Shown piece by piece: positions 1 through 12,900 of a stretch of 64,000 nt of DNA. The position numbers were made by a program, and so were the translations under genes. The DNA is from Achatina immaculata (taxonomy: Eukaryota > Mollusca > Gastropoda > Stylommatophora > Achatinidae), in the NCBI GenBank assembly GCA_009760885.1, contig CM019719.1, forward strand, positions 40,619,084 through 40,683,083. Reading direction: 5' to 3'. The number at the start of each line of letters is the position of its first letter. Positions within the stretch are counted from its first letter, which is position 1. The notes beneath the pieces were generated by a model. The model ran no database searches. It worked only from the letters and a program-made list of their open reading frames with translations, and was not told where the DNA came from.

Positions 1-719
1 TCAGTTGTTTATAATTTTCTGTGGTTATTTTTGGGAAGAGTAAACTGTTTTGCAAATGCTGGACAAACAGGCAAGTCAAAAGGCAGTGCATAAAAATGAC
101 CAAAGCAAGAATCTAAAATCTGTATCCTGTAGCATATTCGTGTCTTAGGGGTGTGAAGTGTTAGTGACTTCACATTTCTAGGCCACTACAGAATTTGAGA
201 TAGGGATGTCAGTGCCTGCCCTTGCTGTCTTTGTTTTCCTGGGGAAACCCCAGGTATCCATTTTTTTTAGGCTAGGCTGACCCTGGTGCCAGTTGGTCCA
301 GGACTGTCTGAGTGCAAAATTGGGTCAAGAGTCTAGTAGCCCATTAAAACGTGGTTATTATACAGTGTTACATCTTAGACTGTTATGTCAGTCATTGTTA
401 TATGTAATGGTAAGACTGTCAGAATGGCCAGAGCATTTCCCAGAGACTGGGTGGTCCCTGGCGAGTTGTTGTGGTGAAGAAACAAAACAAGAAAATAAAA
501 GATAAACTAAACAGCCAAAAAATAATACAATATATATCTGTTTAATCTTACAAATTTGTTTTCTCATTGTGATTAGTTTTTCTGAGAACACTGACAAGAA
601 CAGTCTCTTACTCTGAAAATTTTATATGTACACAGTAAGATGTTATAAATTTATATTTCAAATGCCTTTTCAAATCTAGTTTTATATTAAATGAATGCAA
701 AATAAACATTGTTTTTCAG
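1..719. other. Intronic sequence left of the first PKD1 exon
   Basis: No coding exon was recognised. I looked for a GPS-type cysteine pattern and for splice-bounded open frames and saw none. A small perfect hairpin (CCTGGGG AAA CCCCAGG) lies near 239-255. The stretch ends in the acceptor of the TM1 exon. Confidence 0.5.
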
Positions 720-915
720 AACCTGGACATTTTGGCAAATCCTGTAGTTTTCATTGCTGTTGGCATTGTTTTTGTCTTGTACCTCCTGGTGGCCATATTG
801 TGCCGTTATTTGGACAATCTTGACCTCCGACGGATCTCAAAGATTCCACTTTGTGGCCCCAATGGAGCCTTCATGTATGAAATCACTGTGGTTACAGGGA
901 GCCATTACAAATCAG
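720..915 (+). CDS. PKD1: PKD1 exon 1 of window: TM1 and start of PLAT
   Basis: The acceptor TTTTTCAG precedes 720 and the donor CAG|GTTTGC follows 915. The reading frame opens [11 protein letters not shown] and then gives a hydrophobic segment (residues 9-29), a basic/aspartate-rich turn and the first PLAT strand ([11 protein letters not shown]). It ends in phase 1. NPVV before TM1 is typical of polycystin-1 proteins just after the GPS cleavage region. The preceding 719 bases look intronic, with no GPS cysteine pattern seen. Confidence 0.9.
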
Positions 916-3900
916 GTTTGCAGTCTTTACAGTTGGATGTTCATTTTACATATTCTCACACAAAGTTGTTACTTTGTGGTCAGTTTTTTTTTTTTAATCC
1001 AGCAATCTTCTTCTTAAAAGCTTTTGATGTGAGGTGTATAGCACTGTAAAATTACCCAAAGTATTCATCATAACAAAATATGTTAATCCCTTGATGCCCT
1101 TCTAGTGTTGTAGGGGATTCTTGGATAGCCCAACACAGCATACAGCCAGTAATAAACCAGACCTACAAAGTGGAGTTGAAACAGTCAATTTTAAAACTAA
1201 AAAGTTAGGCAGACAATTTAAATGATTTTATGGGGAAGCAAATATTGAATGCAGCTGAAGAAACAATTAGTTAAAATCTTATAGTTCATAAAATTAGCAT
1301 TAAAAAAAGATATACAAGGTGGTATCAGAAAGTTCTCAGACTGGTCCTAAAAAAAAAAAAAAAGTGCAGGCTTACTTTATTTAAATTTGATTGTCATCCA
1401 CTTCAAAATAATCCCCTTGGGAATGTTTAGAGTGACCCCAGCATATCTTCCATGCCTCAGTAGCACTGCAGAAGTCCTTTTCCTGAAGGCTGTACAATAA
1501 TACTTGTGATTCCATTTGGATTTCATCTATGATGTCAAACCAGTGCCCATTTCAGCTTCATTTTCATTTTGGGGAACAACCTGAAGTCATTGGGTACTGG
1601 TCAACTCAAACTGATTATCCTAGAGATGAAAGTTGGGTCATTATCCATCTCACAAAACTTAAGGCACGTGTCAAAACGCTGCTGCTTCATATCAAGCATT
1701 GAGAGCTATGGGTCAAACTTTCACAGCAGTACGATCCAGGAGGATCTCCTGACAGACTCCATAACTGATTCCAACCATGTGAGAAAGTTGATGGATTGTT
1801 CAGTGATGATCCTCATTGATGAGTTCATGATTTTTTTTTTTACATTCTCTGGCGATTGGTCACCCTGAATGCTCATCTTTTTTGAACAGACATTTGACCA
1901 AGATAGAAATGCTCATGACACTCAAAAACTTGTGTTTGAACTAAATAATGTCCACCTAAAGCCTGAAGAAGCATTTTGAGGGTTTCAGTAATAGATATGT
2001 CAAGACTCATACAAAATGCAGGCATGTTGCATGTAAGTATCACAGAACTGTCCTTCCTAACAGAAAGTCACAAAGTTGCATTCACTTGTAGACAATATGA
2101 TGCCAAATGTCAGACTGACTCACCAAGCTTGGGAGTAGTGACCTTCAGTGTCTCATGTGTGTTTGTTGAATGATATAGTCACAGCAGGTACAGTCCAGGA
2201 ACTTTCATATATACTTTGTACACACACATATATATATATATATATATAAAGGATTTTTTACAAATCAGTTGAGATAGATATATATTGCGAATAAAATAAA
2301 ATGCTGGTTAATCATTTCAAGACAATAACAAGGTGAGGGTTATGTACAAACTTAAAATGTTAACAACATGAAGAATATATGATACAAGAAACCAAGAAAG
2401 ACAAAAGATGATAAATGATCTGACCAAACATGAGAAGAAAGTCATCAGTAAATAGGGAAGATGTGATTACTTATTACCACTAATCTGTGTTACATGACAA
2501 TAATGGCCACTTTTACATTGTACACTTAGTTTTGATCTGCCTTTCCCCATTATTATCTTTCCTCATGATCAGTCCAACTGTGCCCAGTTTTTTGTGATGT
2601 TCAAGAAAAAAATGAACACCTTGTAAAAGATTAATAAAAGATTAGTTTTGCATCAAGAATGCACCACATCACAGTTAGAAATTAGAGAATTAGCCCACCA
2701 ATGTTTGGTGGTCCTTTTACTTTTAGTTCAGCGTTCATAATAACATTTATAAAAATCTTATTCACATTCCAGAAACCGTCCAAGCCTTTATTTTAAAAAC
2801 TATGAACTTAAGTTACTCTTTCTGAACTTTCTGTACCTCAACAGGAACCAGTGCTCATGTTGGCATTAAGCTGTATGGAACTCTGGATAAAGGATCAGCC
2901 AGACATCTCACCAAGTCAGGAGCATTCCAGCGAAACTGCCGTGACACATTCTTAATAGCTAGCCATACAAATTTAGGAGAAATAACCAGTGTCCTAATTT
3001 GGCATGATAACACGGGCTTATCTCCCTCATGGTTTCTCTCTCATATTCTGGTGAAAGACCTTCAGACTGGTCTGATGTATACTTTCTTGGTGAACTCATG
3101 GCTTTCACTGGAGATGGAGGGTGGAGTCATTCAGAAAACTGTGAAGGCTTCAGGTATGGACCAAAACTCCAATTCCTTTTCAAGAGATAGGAAGGTTGTT
3201 TAGTTAAATATTTTTAGAATACTGTAAATATTGAAATTCAATCTACTACTTTTTTTAATACAAATTTTTTAAAGATAACTGATGAGTGCCATTGTAAATC
3301 TTTGTTAGTTTTGTTAATAAATGAAGAATAAATTCAGTTTGGTGTATTTTCTTAATGCTTCTGTGCCTACCGTGAAGCCAGAAATGGTTTTTCCATTTCA
3401 CTTTTACAAATTTCTCATAAGAAATTAGAATTTATTATCTCTTTTTCTCAGATGAAGAGGATCTGAAGAAGTTCTACTCCAAGTTCAGCAGTGTCTTTCG
3501 TGGCTTAATGGCAGATGCTCACACATGGATTTCAGTGCCATACAAATCTGACCACAGCCGATTCTCACGTGTTCAGCGTGCCACCTGTTGCCTTACTTGT
3601 GTATATCTGTACATGTCTGTCAATGCAATGTGGTATGGTCTTTTCAAAGACCAGACAGAAGCTGACACACTACTGACATGGAGCTCCTTCAGTTGGGAGG
3701 AAATTGTTATAGTTTTGGCAACTACAGTGGTGGTGGTACCTTTCTTGTTTGGAATAGCACTTATTTTCAAGAAAAGCAGGTGTAAGGTATGTCAGCCTCC
3801 AGTTGTGTCCTTTTACTTAGTGGGGCATTATCATCCAGTGTATTAGCACAAACTAAAATAATTTACAAATTACTTTAATAAAGTGGGTGTCTGAGTGGCA

Positions 3901-6900
3901 AAGTGGTTAGTGCACAAGTCTCTCATGGCAAAGGTCAGGGATCGAATCCAACGGTGGCACCCCAGTCACCCATCTGTAGAAATAGGTACCTGACTTCTTC
4001 TGGAGTAAGGGAAGGAAAGATGGCCAGGAGTGATGCTGCCCACATCACCCTCTAGTGTGGGGGTGAAGATGCTCGGATAAGGTAATCAGCGACCCATAGC
4101 TGATATGCCAACGTCAGGGTTAGTGACCCATAGCTGACCAAGACCCTGTCCCACCTCTCACTAACACCATGTCTCCTATGTGCCTCTAAGGCATGACAAG
4201 GCTATCTTTACCTTTAAATCGCTTTAGTATGGTAATAACATTGTCAGATCTCCTGATTCGTAGTTGTTTAATAAATCTCTTTTTCTCCAGGCCTCCATAT
4301 TCCAAGAAGCTCTGCGCCCTGGCTCTGCCCAAACTCTTGAAATTGATGCTATGCTAGATCTGTCACCAGATCAGGGGTCCTACAGAACTGTCACACCTCT
4401 GACAGAATGTATCCCACCACTGGAGAAAGAGAGCACCACAGATTCTATCAAAGTGAGTGCTTAACAAAGAACAATGCCTTAAATATGGATTTGAAACTTA
4501 ATCACCTATCAGCTTTTAAACGTGTGCATTGCCAAGGGTCCAGTGTTTTTTGAAGGTGTCATTTCATAAAGATAAAAGATGATGGATATGACACTGTTTA
4601 TTTTCTAGAGCAAATCTTACTTTTCAACAAATCAAGAGCAAAAACAACTGGAAAATATTATATTCAGTCATTGTATAATTTAGTCATCATTTCCAATATT
4701 CTTTGGTCAGTCAGTTTTTTTTATAATTTATTCATCAGTCACAAATGCTTTAGTTGGTCAATCTTTGTATAATTTAGTTATCAGTTCACATATTCTTCGG
4801 TCAGTCAGTTTTTTTATAATATAGTGATCAGTTCATACATGCTTTGGTTGTTCTCTCTCTTTCTCTCCGAACCTTAAGTGCCCAGGGCACATGGGGCTTC
4901 CACAAGGGTTTTCCACAAAAACCTGTCCTTTGCCTTTTTTTTCCGCTCTTGCCCAAGTGACCCCTCTGTTGCTCAACATCCTCTCTGTTGTGCTTCTCTG
5001 TGTCTCTTTTGGTCTATCCTTACTTCTGTTCCCCTTTGGTGTCCATCTTAGTGCAATTTTTGGTAGTGAGTTGTCAGTCATTCGGAGTACATGTCCCAAC
5101 CATTGCCACCGTCTTTCCTCAATAACTGCTGTCAGTGACTTCATCTGCATTTCTGCCAACAAGATGTTATTTCTTACGGCATTTGGTCAAAATATTTTTC
5201 TACTTTCAACATCTCAGCAGTCACTTCATCTTCACCTGGTGCCCTGTCTAATTTTAGCTTCTTTATTGCCTCCTTTACTTCAATTATTGTTATTGGTTCT
5301 GTATTGATGTTTAGTTCCGTTTCTGCTTCAAGTATGTCTATTGTTTGTGCTGCTTGTGTTCTGTTTAGTAGGGTGTTAAAGTGTTCCCTCCATCTTTCAT
5401 TTTTTTTCTTTCTCTACTGATCAGTTGTCCCTTATGTGTCCTTATTGTGGTCTCACATCTTGTGCTGAAGTTACCTGTCATCTGCTTTGTGATTTTGTAT
5501 ATTATTTCCATGTCATTTGCATATCCTGCTTTCTCTGCTGCTTCTGCTAAGTTGTCATAATATTGACATTTATCTTGATGGCATGATTCCTTCACTTCTT
5601 TGTCTTTTTGTGCATAATTACTTAAAACTTGTTCTTTTAGCCTTTGTGATTTGATGCTCGGTAATTTTGTTCTTAATTTCCTTTCTTTTCTCTGTCTTTT
5701 CCCATGTGGTCTTGCTTATCCATTCCTCTTTTCTCTGTTTCTGATATCCCAGCACCTCATTTACTGTTTCTTGAAGTGTTTCACTGAACTATAGTATAGA
5801 CATTTCTGCTTTGTCTTGTAGGACACTGAAGCATTTATTAAGTACTATCGAGAATTCATTCCTTGTTTGCTGGTCTTTCAGTTTTGCTATATCAAAATAT
5901 GCCTTTCTGTGTTCTCCGATTTTGGCTTTCCTTAATTTTAGTCTTATTTTCACTACCAGAAGGTTGTGATCACTTCCTACATCTGCTCCTTTCCCTGCTC
6001 ACATATCTTGCAGTGACCGTTTCCACTTGTTGTTTATCAGTATGTGATTGATTTGATTTTCTGTGGTTTTATATGGGGACCTCCAAGTCACTTTATGGAT
6101 GTCTTTATGTCAGAAAATTGTCCCTCCAATAGTCATCATGTTTTCTTCACAGAAACTGCACAGTCTTTCTCCATTTTCATTTATTTCTCTGATTCCTTCT
6201 CTTCCCATGATTCTTCTTCTATCTTCATTTCCCACACTTCCTTTTGCATTGAAGTCGTCCAAGATGAGTAGCATATCATGCTTTGGTATTGTTTCTACTG
6301 TGGCTTGGAGGCTGTTGTAAAAATCTTCTTTTAACTCTTCCCGTGCGTTAGGAAGAAACACAGACGTGTCATGGAGTGCAGGAGTAAAAACGCGGGTCTT
6401 GGTCTGTAAGGGGGTCTAGTTGTAAAATGGAATGGAAAACAGTATTTCCATGTACTTCCGTATACTTAATATGTTTCAGAATATAGCTAAATGAATGAAA
6501 ATTTCATAAATGCAGAGTTTTTTAGGAAAGAAGAAATAATGTGATGTTTTTAGACACTGATTGTGGCCAGCTTACCATCGGCTAGGTCTAGATCTCCACT
6601 ACTTACCATCTGAGATGTGTAGATCTACTTGTCGATCTCGTATTGTGATTCTGTGTTGCATTCTCACTGAATGAATGTCTGAACTAACCTCCTAACTACT
6701 CCTAACTACTTCTCCAGTTGTCTAAATATGTCTAGATCTACTTAGAAAACATTAAAGAGCAGCAGGGCGGCCATAGGCTATGTACATACCCCTATCTACA
6801 TCGTCAAAAATTGAAAAATTTCCATGCTTCTCATCCTTTTTCTCACTCGGCATCACTCATAACTAGGTACTCTTTCGCCATTTTGAAAGTGTCACCAGAA

Positions 6901-9900
6901 TCGCGGACGAAATATGTACAATCTAAATGTTACACTGCTTGTTTTAATGAAACAAACAGTTGTCACTATAATGACCATACGGTAGCTTCGGGATACCGGA
7001 AGAGTCGCTATATCAACCAAACGCACGGAAAGAATTAATTCCTCTTCAGCTGTTTCTGTTGGTGCATAACAAACTATAATAAACAGCTTCCTGAATCTTG
7101 AGTTGAACCATGCATATCTCTCATTTATAGGAGTCCATTTCAGCACTGCTCTTAATGCTTCTTTTGTTATAATCAATGCAACTCCTCCTTCATGATGATC
7201 TTCTTTACCTGACCATATTATTGTATCTTCTGTGTGCTGTGTTGTTAATTTCCTTCTGCCTTGTCCTGTCCATCTTGCTTCTTGTATTCCTAGTATGTCT
7301 AGTTTGTATTTGTGCATTTCCTTGATGGTTTGTGCTAGTTTTCCAGTCTGATTAAGTGTTCTTACATTCCAGCTGCCTATTTGCATCTTGTGTTTATGTT
7401 CCAGGAGGTCTGCAGTCGGGCTGGGGACTTCCAGTGGCTGGTTTTCATCCACAACCTTCATGGGCTCAGTTTTCTGATAAGCATTTCTCCTTCCACCTAC
7501 ATTTGTTTTTTTCCCTTGCTTCTGTTTCTATAGCAGTCTGATAGTTTTTTTACCAGATACGGTTGCTGGCCCTATGCCAAACCCTCCTTAGTCACCTTTT
7601 ATGATCATGCGTGGTAGAGTACAGTGGTCCTATTCTATGCTTCCCTGGCATGTGCCCAGGTCCCGGATACCACACGGGGGTTCGGTTGTTCAGTCTTTAT
7701 ATAATTTAGTCATCAGTTCACACATGCTTTGGCTGCATGAAATATTGATAGAACACTATAATTAACCTGGAAAAACAATAGACAAAGTACTTTAGATGTG
7801 AGAGAAAGAAAAAAATTGTAAGAGTGCCTGTTATTTGATTCATTCATGGACTCCAGTAGGAAAATACAGTGTCGATGTGACCATCTTGCGCTTATAAAAT
7901 ATTGAATGTAGAAGTGACCTCTTGTGTATTAGGAACAGTGTTGTAGCAAACCACCCACTCACTGCCTTTAGCATTCTGTGTGATGTGAGCCTTGGATGTC
8001 TAACCTTCGAGTTCTCTTATTTATGATAGTCCATTAATGTTTTCGGATCATGTGATCTGTTTTTACTGAGAGTTTCATATTCATGAAAAACTTTCATATT
8101 CATTTCTTGATGTGTTTGGCTTTCTTGTTTTACTTTACCCAAGAATTCAGGAAGTGTCTGTATTGTGATGCTTAAGATTTTTTGGGCATTTTTTGACTTT
8201 CTTATTCTCCATCCATCCATCCATCCATCCATCCATCCATCCATCCATCCATCCATCCATCCATCCATCCATCCATCCATCCATCCATCCATCCATCCAT
8301 CCATCCATCCATCCATCCATCCATCCATCCATCCATCCATCCATGTTCTTGGATATGGAATAACAAAGCAATCACCAACCAGTTTACCATGTGACATCTT
8401 TTGGAGTGGCAGCAAATTCTCTGTACTTATTATTGGTCATCTTTTGAATGATGGCCCTAGATATATTCTACGTTGCCCAACTCAGCTTCCGCAGTTCTTC
8501 TCAGGATTGACCATGCCCTCAGCTTCTCTCCCTATTTATTTAAATATAGTTTTGTGTGGCTTATACAACAGTATTTTGGGTTCTTTTTTAGAGTACATGA
8601 TCAATCTATTACCAGTGCCATTTTTTTTCTATAATTATGTGCAGTTCAAATTACCAAAGCAGCATTGGTCTTTGGGAGTCTTGGGAACATACAGCATTCA
8701 AAAGTTATAAGCACAAAAACTAAGTTAAGATTACTCAAATCAAATGTAATATCCCCCCTTATTTATGCATGTGAGAGCTAGAAAACAACTAAAGAAATAG
8801 ACAAGAAATTAGACTCTTTTGAAAACATATGCCTAAGGAAAATACTCAGTATAAAGTGGAATGAATTCAAGAACAACACAGAGATCAGACAGATGAGCAA
8901 ACAACAACCTGTCTCATGGTTGATCAGAAAAAGAAGATGGACAAATGTCGATCATGTAATGAGAAGAAACAATCAGAGAATCCCCAAACAAGTTATAAAA
9001 TGGAACACAACAGGCTAAAGAAAAAGAGGTTTACCATGTGAAACTCTAAAGAGGATATTGTTAAGAGAAACCAATTCAGTGGGCATAACATCCCGTGATG
9101 AGATTGAGAAACTCGCTGAAGACAGAACATCTTGGCGAACTACCATGCGGGCCCTACTTGACGTTTAACGGCACGGGAAGGATGTAAGATGTAAGAATTA
9201 TGCACATCTCCTAATGTCTTTTTGAAACTTATTTTTCCACTAGTATCCTCCCAGCAAACATGTAACAAACATAATAATGTGGTTGATGATTCAGCAAATA
9301 TCATGGGCTTCAAGTCTTATACGAGTCTGAAGGTTTATTGACATCACTGCTATGTATTGTGAAATAGGTTTGCTGTTGTTAAATATGAGGAAGGGTAAAT
9401 TGTTAAAGTATTGAATGTAAGGGCTATGTTGCAGAAGATAAGGGAAACAAAATAAAATGTATAGATGTGAGAAAAAGAAGTGGCTGAGTTGTTAATGTGC
9501 TGTGCTGTTAATGCCAGGTGATACTGTGCTGTACACTTGTTGCTAGGTGATTGTTTATCCTGTTAGAATGGAATGATTTTCATTCTCTTGCAACTTCTCT
9601 TTCTCTTCTTATCAGTGTCCATTGTCTGAATTTTGTATAGGTCTCCCTACTACTTAATTTATTTTAAAATTTCACAAATCTGATTATTTCCAACTATAAG
9701 GCTTAAAATATCAGTTGAGACAGTACAACAAAGCAGTAAGTTCACTTAGAAAAGTTAAGTATTTCATAGAAAATTTCAGCACTTTATTAATGCTCCAACA
9801 ATATTCAATGATTTGAAACAGATTCCTGTTGGACTAAAGAGAACAGTTCCTATGCACAGAGGAAAACGAAAGGGAAGCAATGACAGCAGCATTGGTATAA

Positions 9901-12900
9901 GGGAGAGGCCACCAATTCCAAACACAGGCGGTCGTAAGGTTAGCAGAAATGTTGTTGTGGTTTTATTTTCTTAACTTCATACAAAGTTATATGAATATAA
10001 CTGCTTAAGAATGACATGGCCTATTTAGACAGTGAAAACTGAGGTGAAGACTTTAGTGCTTCAAGAATGCTGATTTGTTGGGCATGCAAGCATCCAAAAA
10101 TTTCACACTTCAAAACATACAGTAAAATTCTTATGGCATACAAAGAAGGGTTTGTTTTTTTTTATTTGCCAATTTAAGCATTATTCCTGTAAAGGTTTGT
10201 CATCACAGTATTAGCATACCCGTTCAAGAAGCAATGCAGTAAAACTAGAAATTAATTAAAACAGCAAGTCCAGTGTTGTTGGAAATCACTGCTCAGGCAG
10301 CACTGAGAAAAATTACCAATGGACAAACTTCATATATAAAAGTAACAGATGAGGTAAAATATAACTCTCAAAACTGACATGACACAGTGGACAGTTTTGG
10401 AACAAACTGTAGCAGATTACTCATGATAAAAGTTGAAAGTATCCTTACTGCAGGAGAATAATGGGTTAATCTGAGGGAAATGGTAACAGTTGCTGCATTT
10501 TTCAACACAAGGCAAATAAGGGCACATCTGATTTGTTTATGAAATTGATTGTGAAATATGCCATTAAAAAAATGCCCCCAACATTGTTAAGAGACAAGTT
10601 GAAGGAAAGTTATTACATATCATCACTGATAGTGTCAAGTGTGTGATCAAACTCAGTGGAAGGGTCCTTGTGTCATTTAGTATCCAGGCATATGTCTCAT
10701 TTGTTCTCAGTTGTGCCTTACCAATTTTTAACAGGATTTGTGGAACAAGGATACCATCATGCAGAGCTGGCCATACTCTATGCCTCATTGGCTCAATCAA
10801 GCAAAAGCTCAGGTGAGACATGATGTTGCTGGTCCAAGTGGGGTAACTGCACCTGGTCAAAGTGGAGATGGTAGAGGCACCACAACCAAGCAGCGTGGTC
10901 AACCTAAAAGAAGTAACAAGGTATGCTATTAGAAAAGCTAGGTGGCCATGCCTGTTGGCTGAGAAAGAAAACTATTTACTGACATGTCGGTGGGCAAGTT
11001 ATTTATGTAGCCATGGAATCAGTGATGCATTTTAACAATTACGGTTGATTCTAGAGTTGAGGAGATTGGAAGCAGTACGAGATCCCAAATGCAAATCTAC
11101 GTTGAAGAATTAGTGCTTTTTTTTTTTCACAGTTAATCAAGAGATATTACTGGTTCCTCTTTTACTATTACTGTTTATCCCAAGTCAGGATGGTGCAGTT
11201 TTATGGTTACCCCTTATTAAACAAGCGAAACAGATATAAATATTCCTTAAGTATAAGAGAAACAAATTTGGAAACCTTAGTTTGCACAGATATTTTTATG
11301 TTTATTTTTTTAAAATTTTGTTATTTTAGTCAATCTTTTAGGTACAGAGAAATGTTTTATTTTTTTCTTCACATGAATAATTTGGGTATAAGTATATACA
11401 TATATTGTATAAAATCAAATATATAAATATATACAAATATTTTTTCTTCAGCCAGTGAAAATGTGTGCATTGCCCTTCACTCAGTTTCATACAGATCCTT
11501 TGATCCTTTTGCCATCATGTCCAGTCTCATCCATTTCTTGTTTAATCTTAAAAATTTTTTATGTACCCAATCATCTTTTTTTTTTTTAATATCTAGTCTA
11601 TACAAACTGTTTCCTTTATTTAATTACTGGCCACTTCTGTCTAAATATTTTCCTCCTTTCCAGTATGTAGATGACAGTGATGAAGATCTGCGGCAAGAGC
11701 TTGATCAGCTCGAAGCCGAAATAACCAAATCTGAGGAGAGGAAGAAAAAATGGAAGGCTAAGAGGTAGGGACTGCTTGTAGTCATTTGTGGTCCTTTTAA
11801 AATTCAGCGGAGCCCCATTTAGCCAAACCTCGTTTAACAAAACAAGGTTGTGCATTATTTGAGGTGAGCCTGTAAATGCAACAGACCACTTTTCTTTTAA
11901 TTAATGAAAGCTTTGCTGTGAATATTGTGTGCAGCATGTAAATACGTAAAATACTTTTAACCTTGACTGTACCAAGTAAGCGCTATCAAGAATCATGTAC
12001 AAGTAAGCGCTATCAAGAATCAATCTCTTCAGACCCAGTGAACCAACTGAGATGGCTCTTATATCAGATCCAGTGAATGGATGAATGATGATAAGCAGCA
12101 GGAAATGGCTGATGATGTTATGGTTAATCTAGAGACACAGCAAAAACAGATGACAATAATGATGGCAACAGTCTGGACTGTGCAAAAATTCCGTACAAGA
12201 ATTCTGGTGCAGGCAATCTAAATGCTGTTGAAATAGCGCTTTTGCATATTGAATAGCAAGAAGACACTATACCTACCAATATTTTGATGTTCATGCAACT
12301 ACAGAACACTGCGGCAAAGAAGTGAGGAACTGCTATAAAACAAAACAGGGTTTTTAACCCTGAAGAAGGTTAACATGTAATACAAAATTGTTTTTTGTTA
12401 CAATTTATTGTTTTATTTTTAACTTAAAAACATATTAAAATGCACCTACAACAATGCACAATTTTATTCTTAAAACTCTTGCACGTATTAGCTGTAAATA
12501 AATGATGTACCACAAAAATGTGTGAGCATATGCTTTCCTTTGTTTTTATGTTACGTATTTGAATTTATTAAGGTGTAAAAAAGAGGCTTGAAAGTGATAC
12601 TGTACCATATAAATTGGCAAAATATTTTTATTTCTGTAGTTTTTAATCTGAAATGCCCGCAGCCATTCCTTTTATCTGAGCTTTCAGTTATCCAAGGTAA
12701 CATCAGTTCTGATTGCCTCAGATAACTGGGTTCCACTGTAGCTGCAAAGAGTTCAGATTAGTAGTAGAATTTACTGTTTAATTTTATACATTTGACTCTA
12801 AATTTTTTTTTTTCACATTTTCTTCTTTGTGACAGCTATAAACCAGGTAAGTAATCCTTGCTGACAAATTTTTTAAAATAACCTTCAACCCAGATTTTGG

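Noticed and set aside
4833..5162. Protein-coding genes suggested by the LINE frames (for example a craniofacial-development-protein-2-like gene)
   Set aside because: These are retrotransposon pieces with frameshifts, target duplications and multiple copies in the window, not host genes.
8017..8415. Long frames of WMDG or HPSI repeats on both strands
   Set aside because: They are translations of the perfect (CCAT)34 microsatellite. There is no splice support or flanking coding signal.
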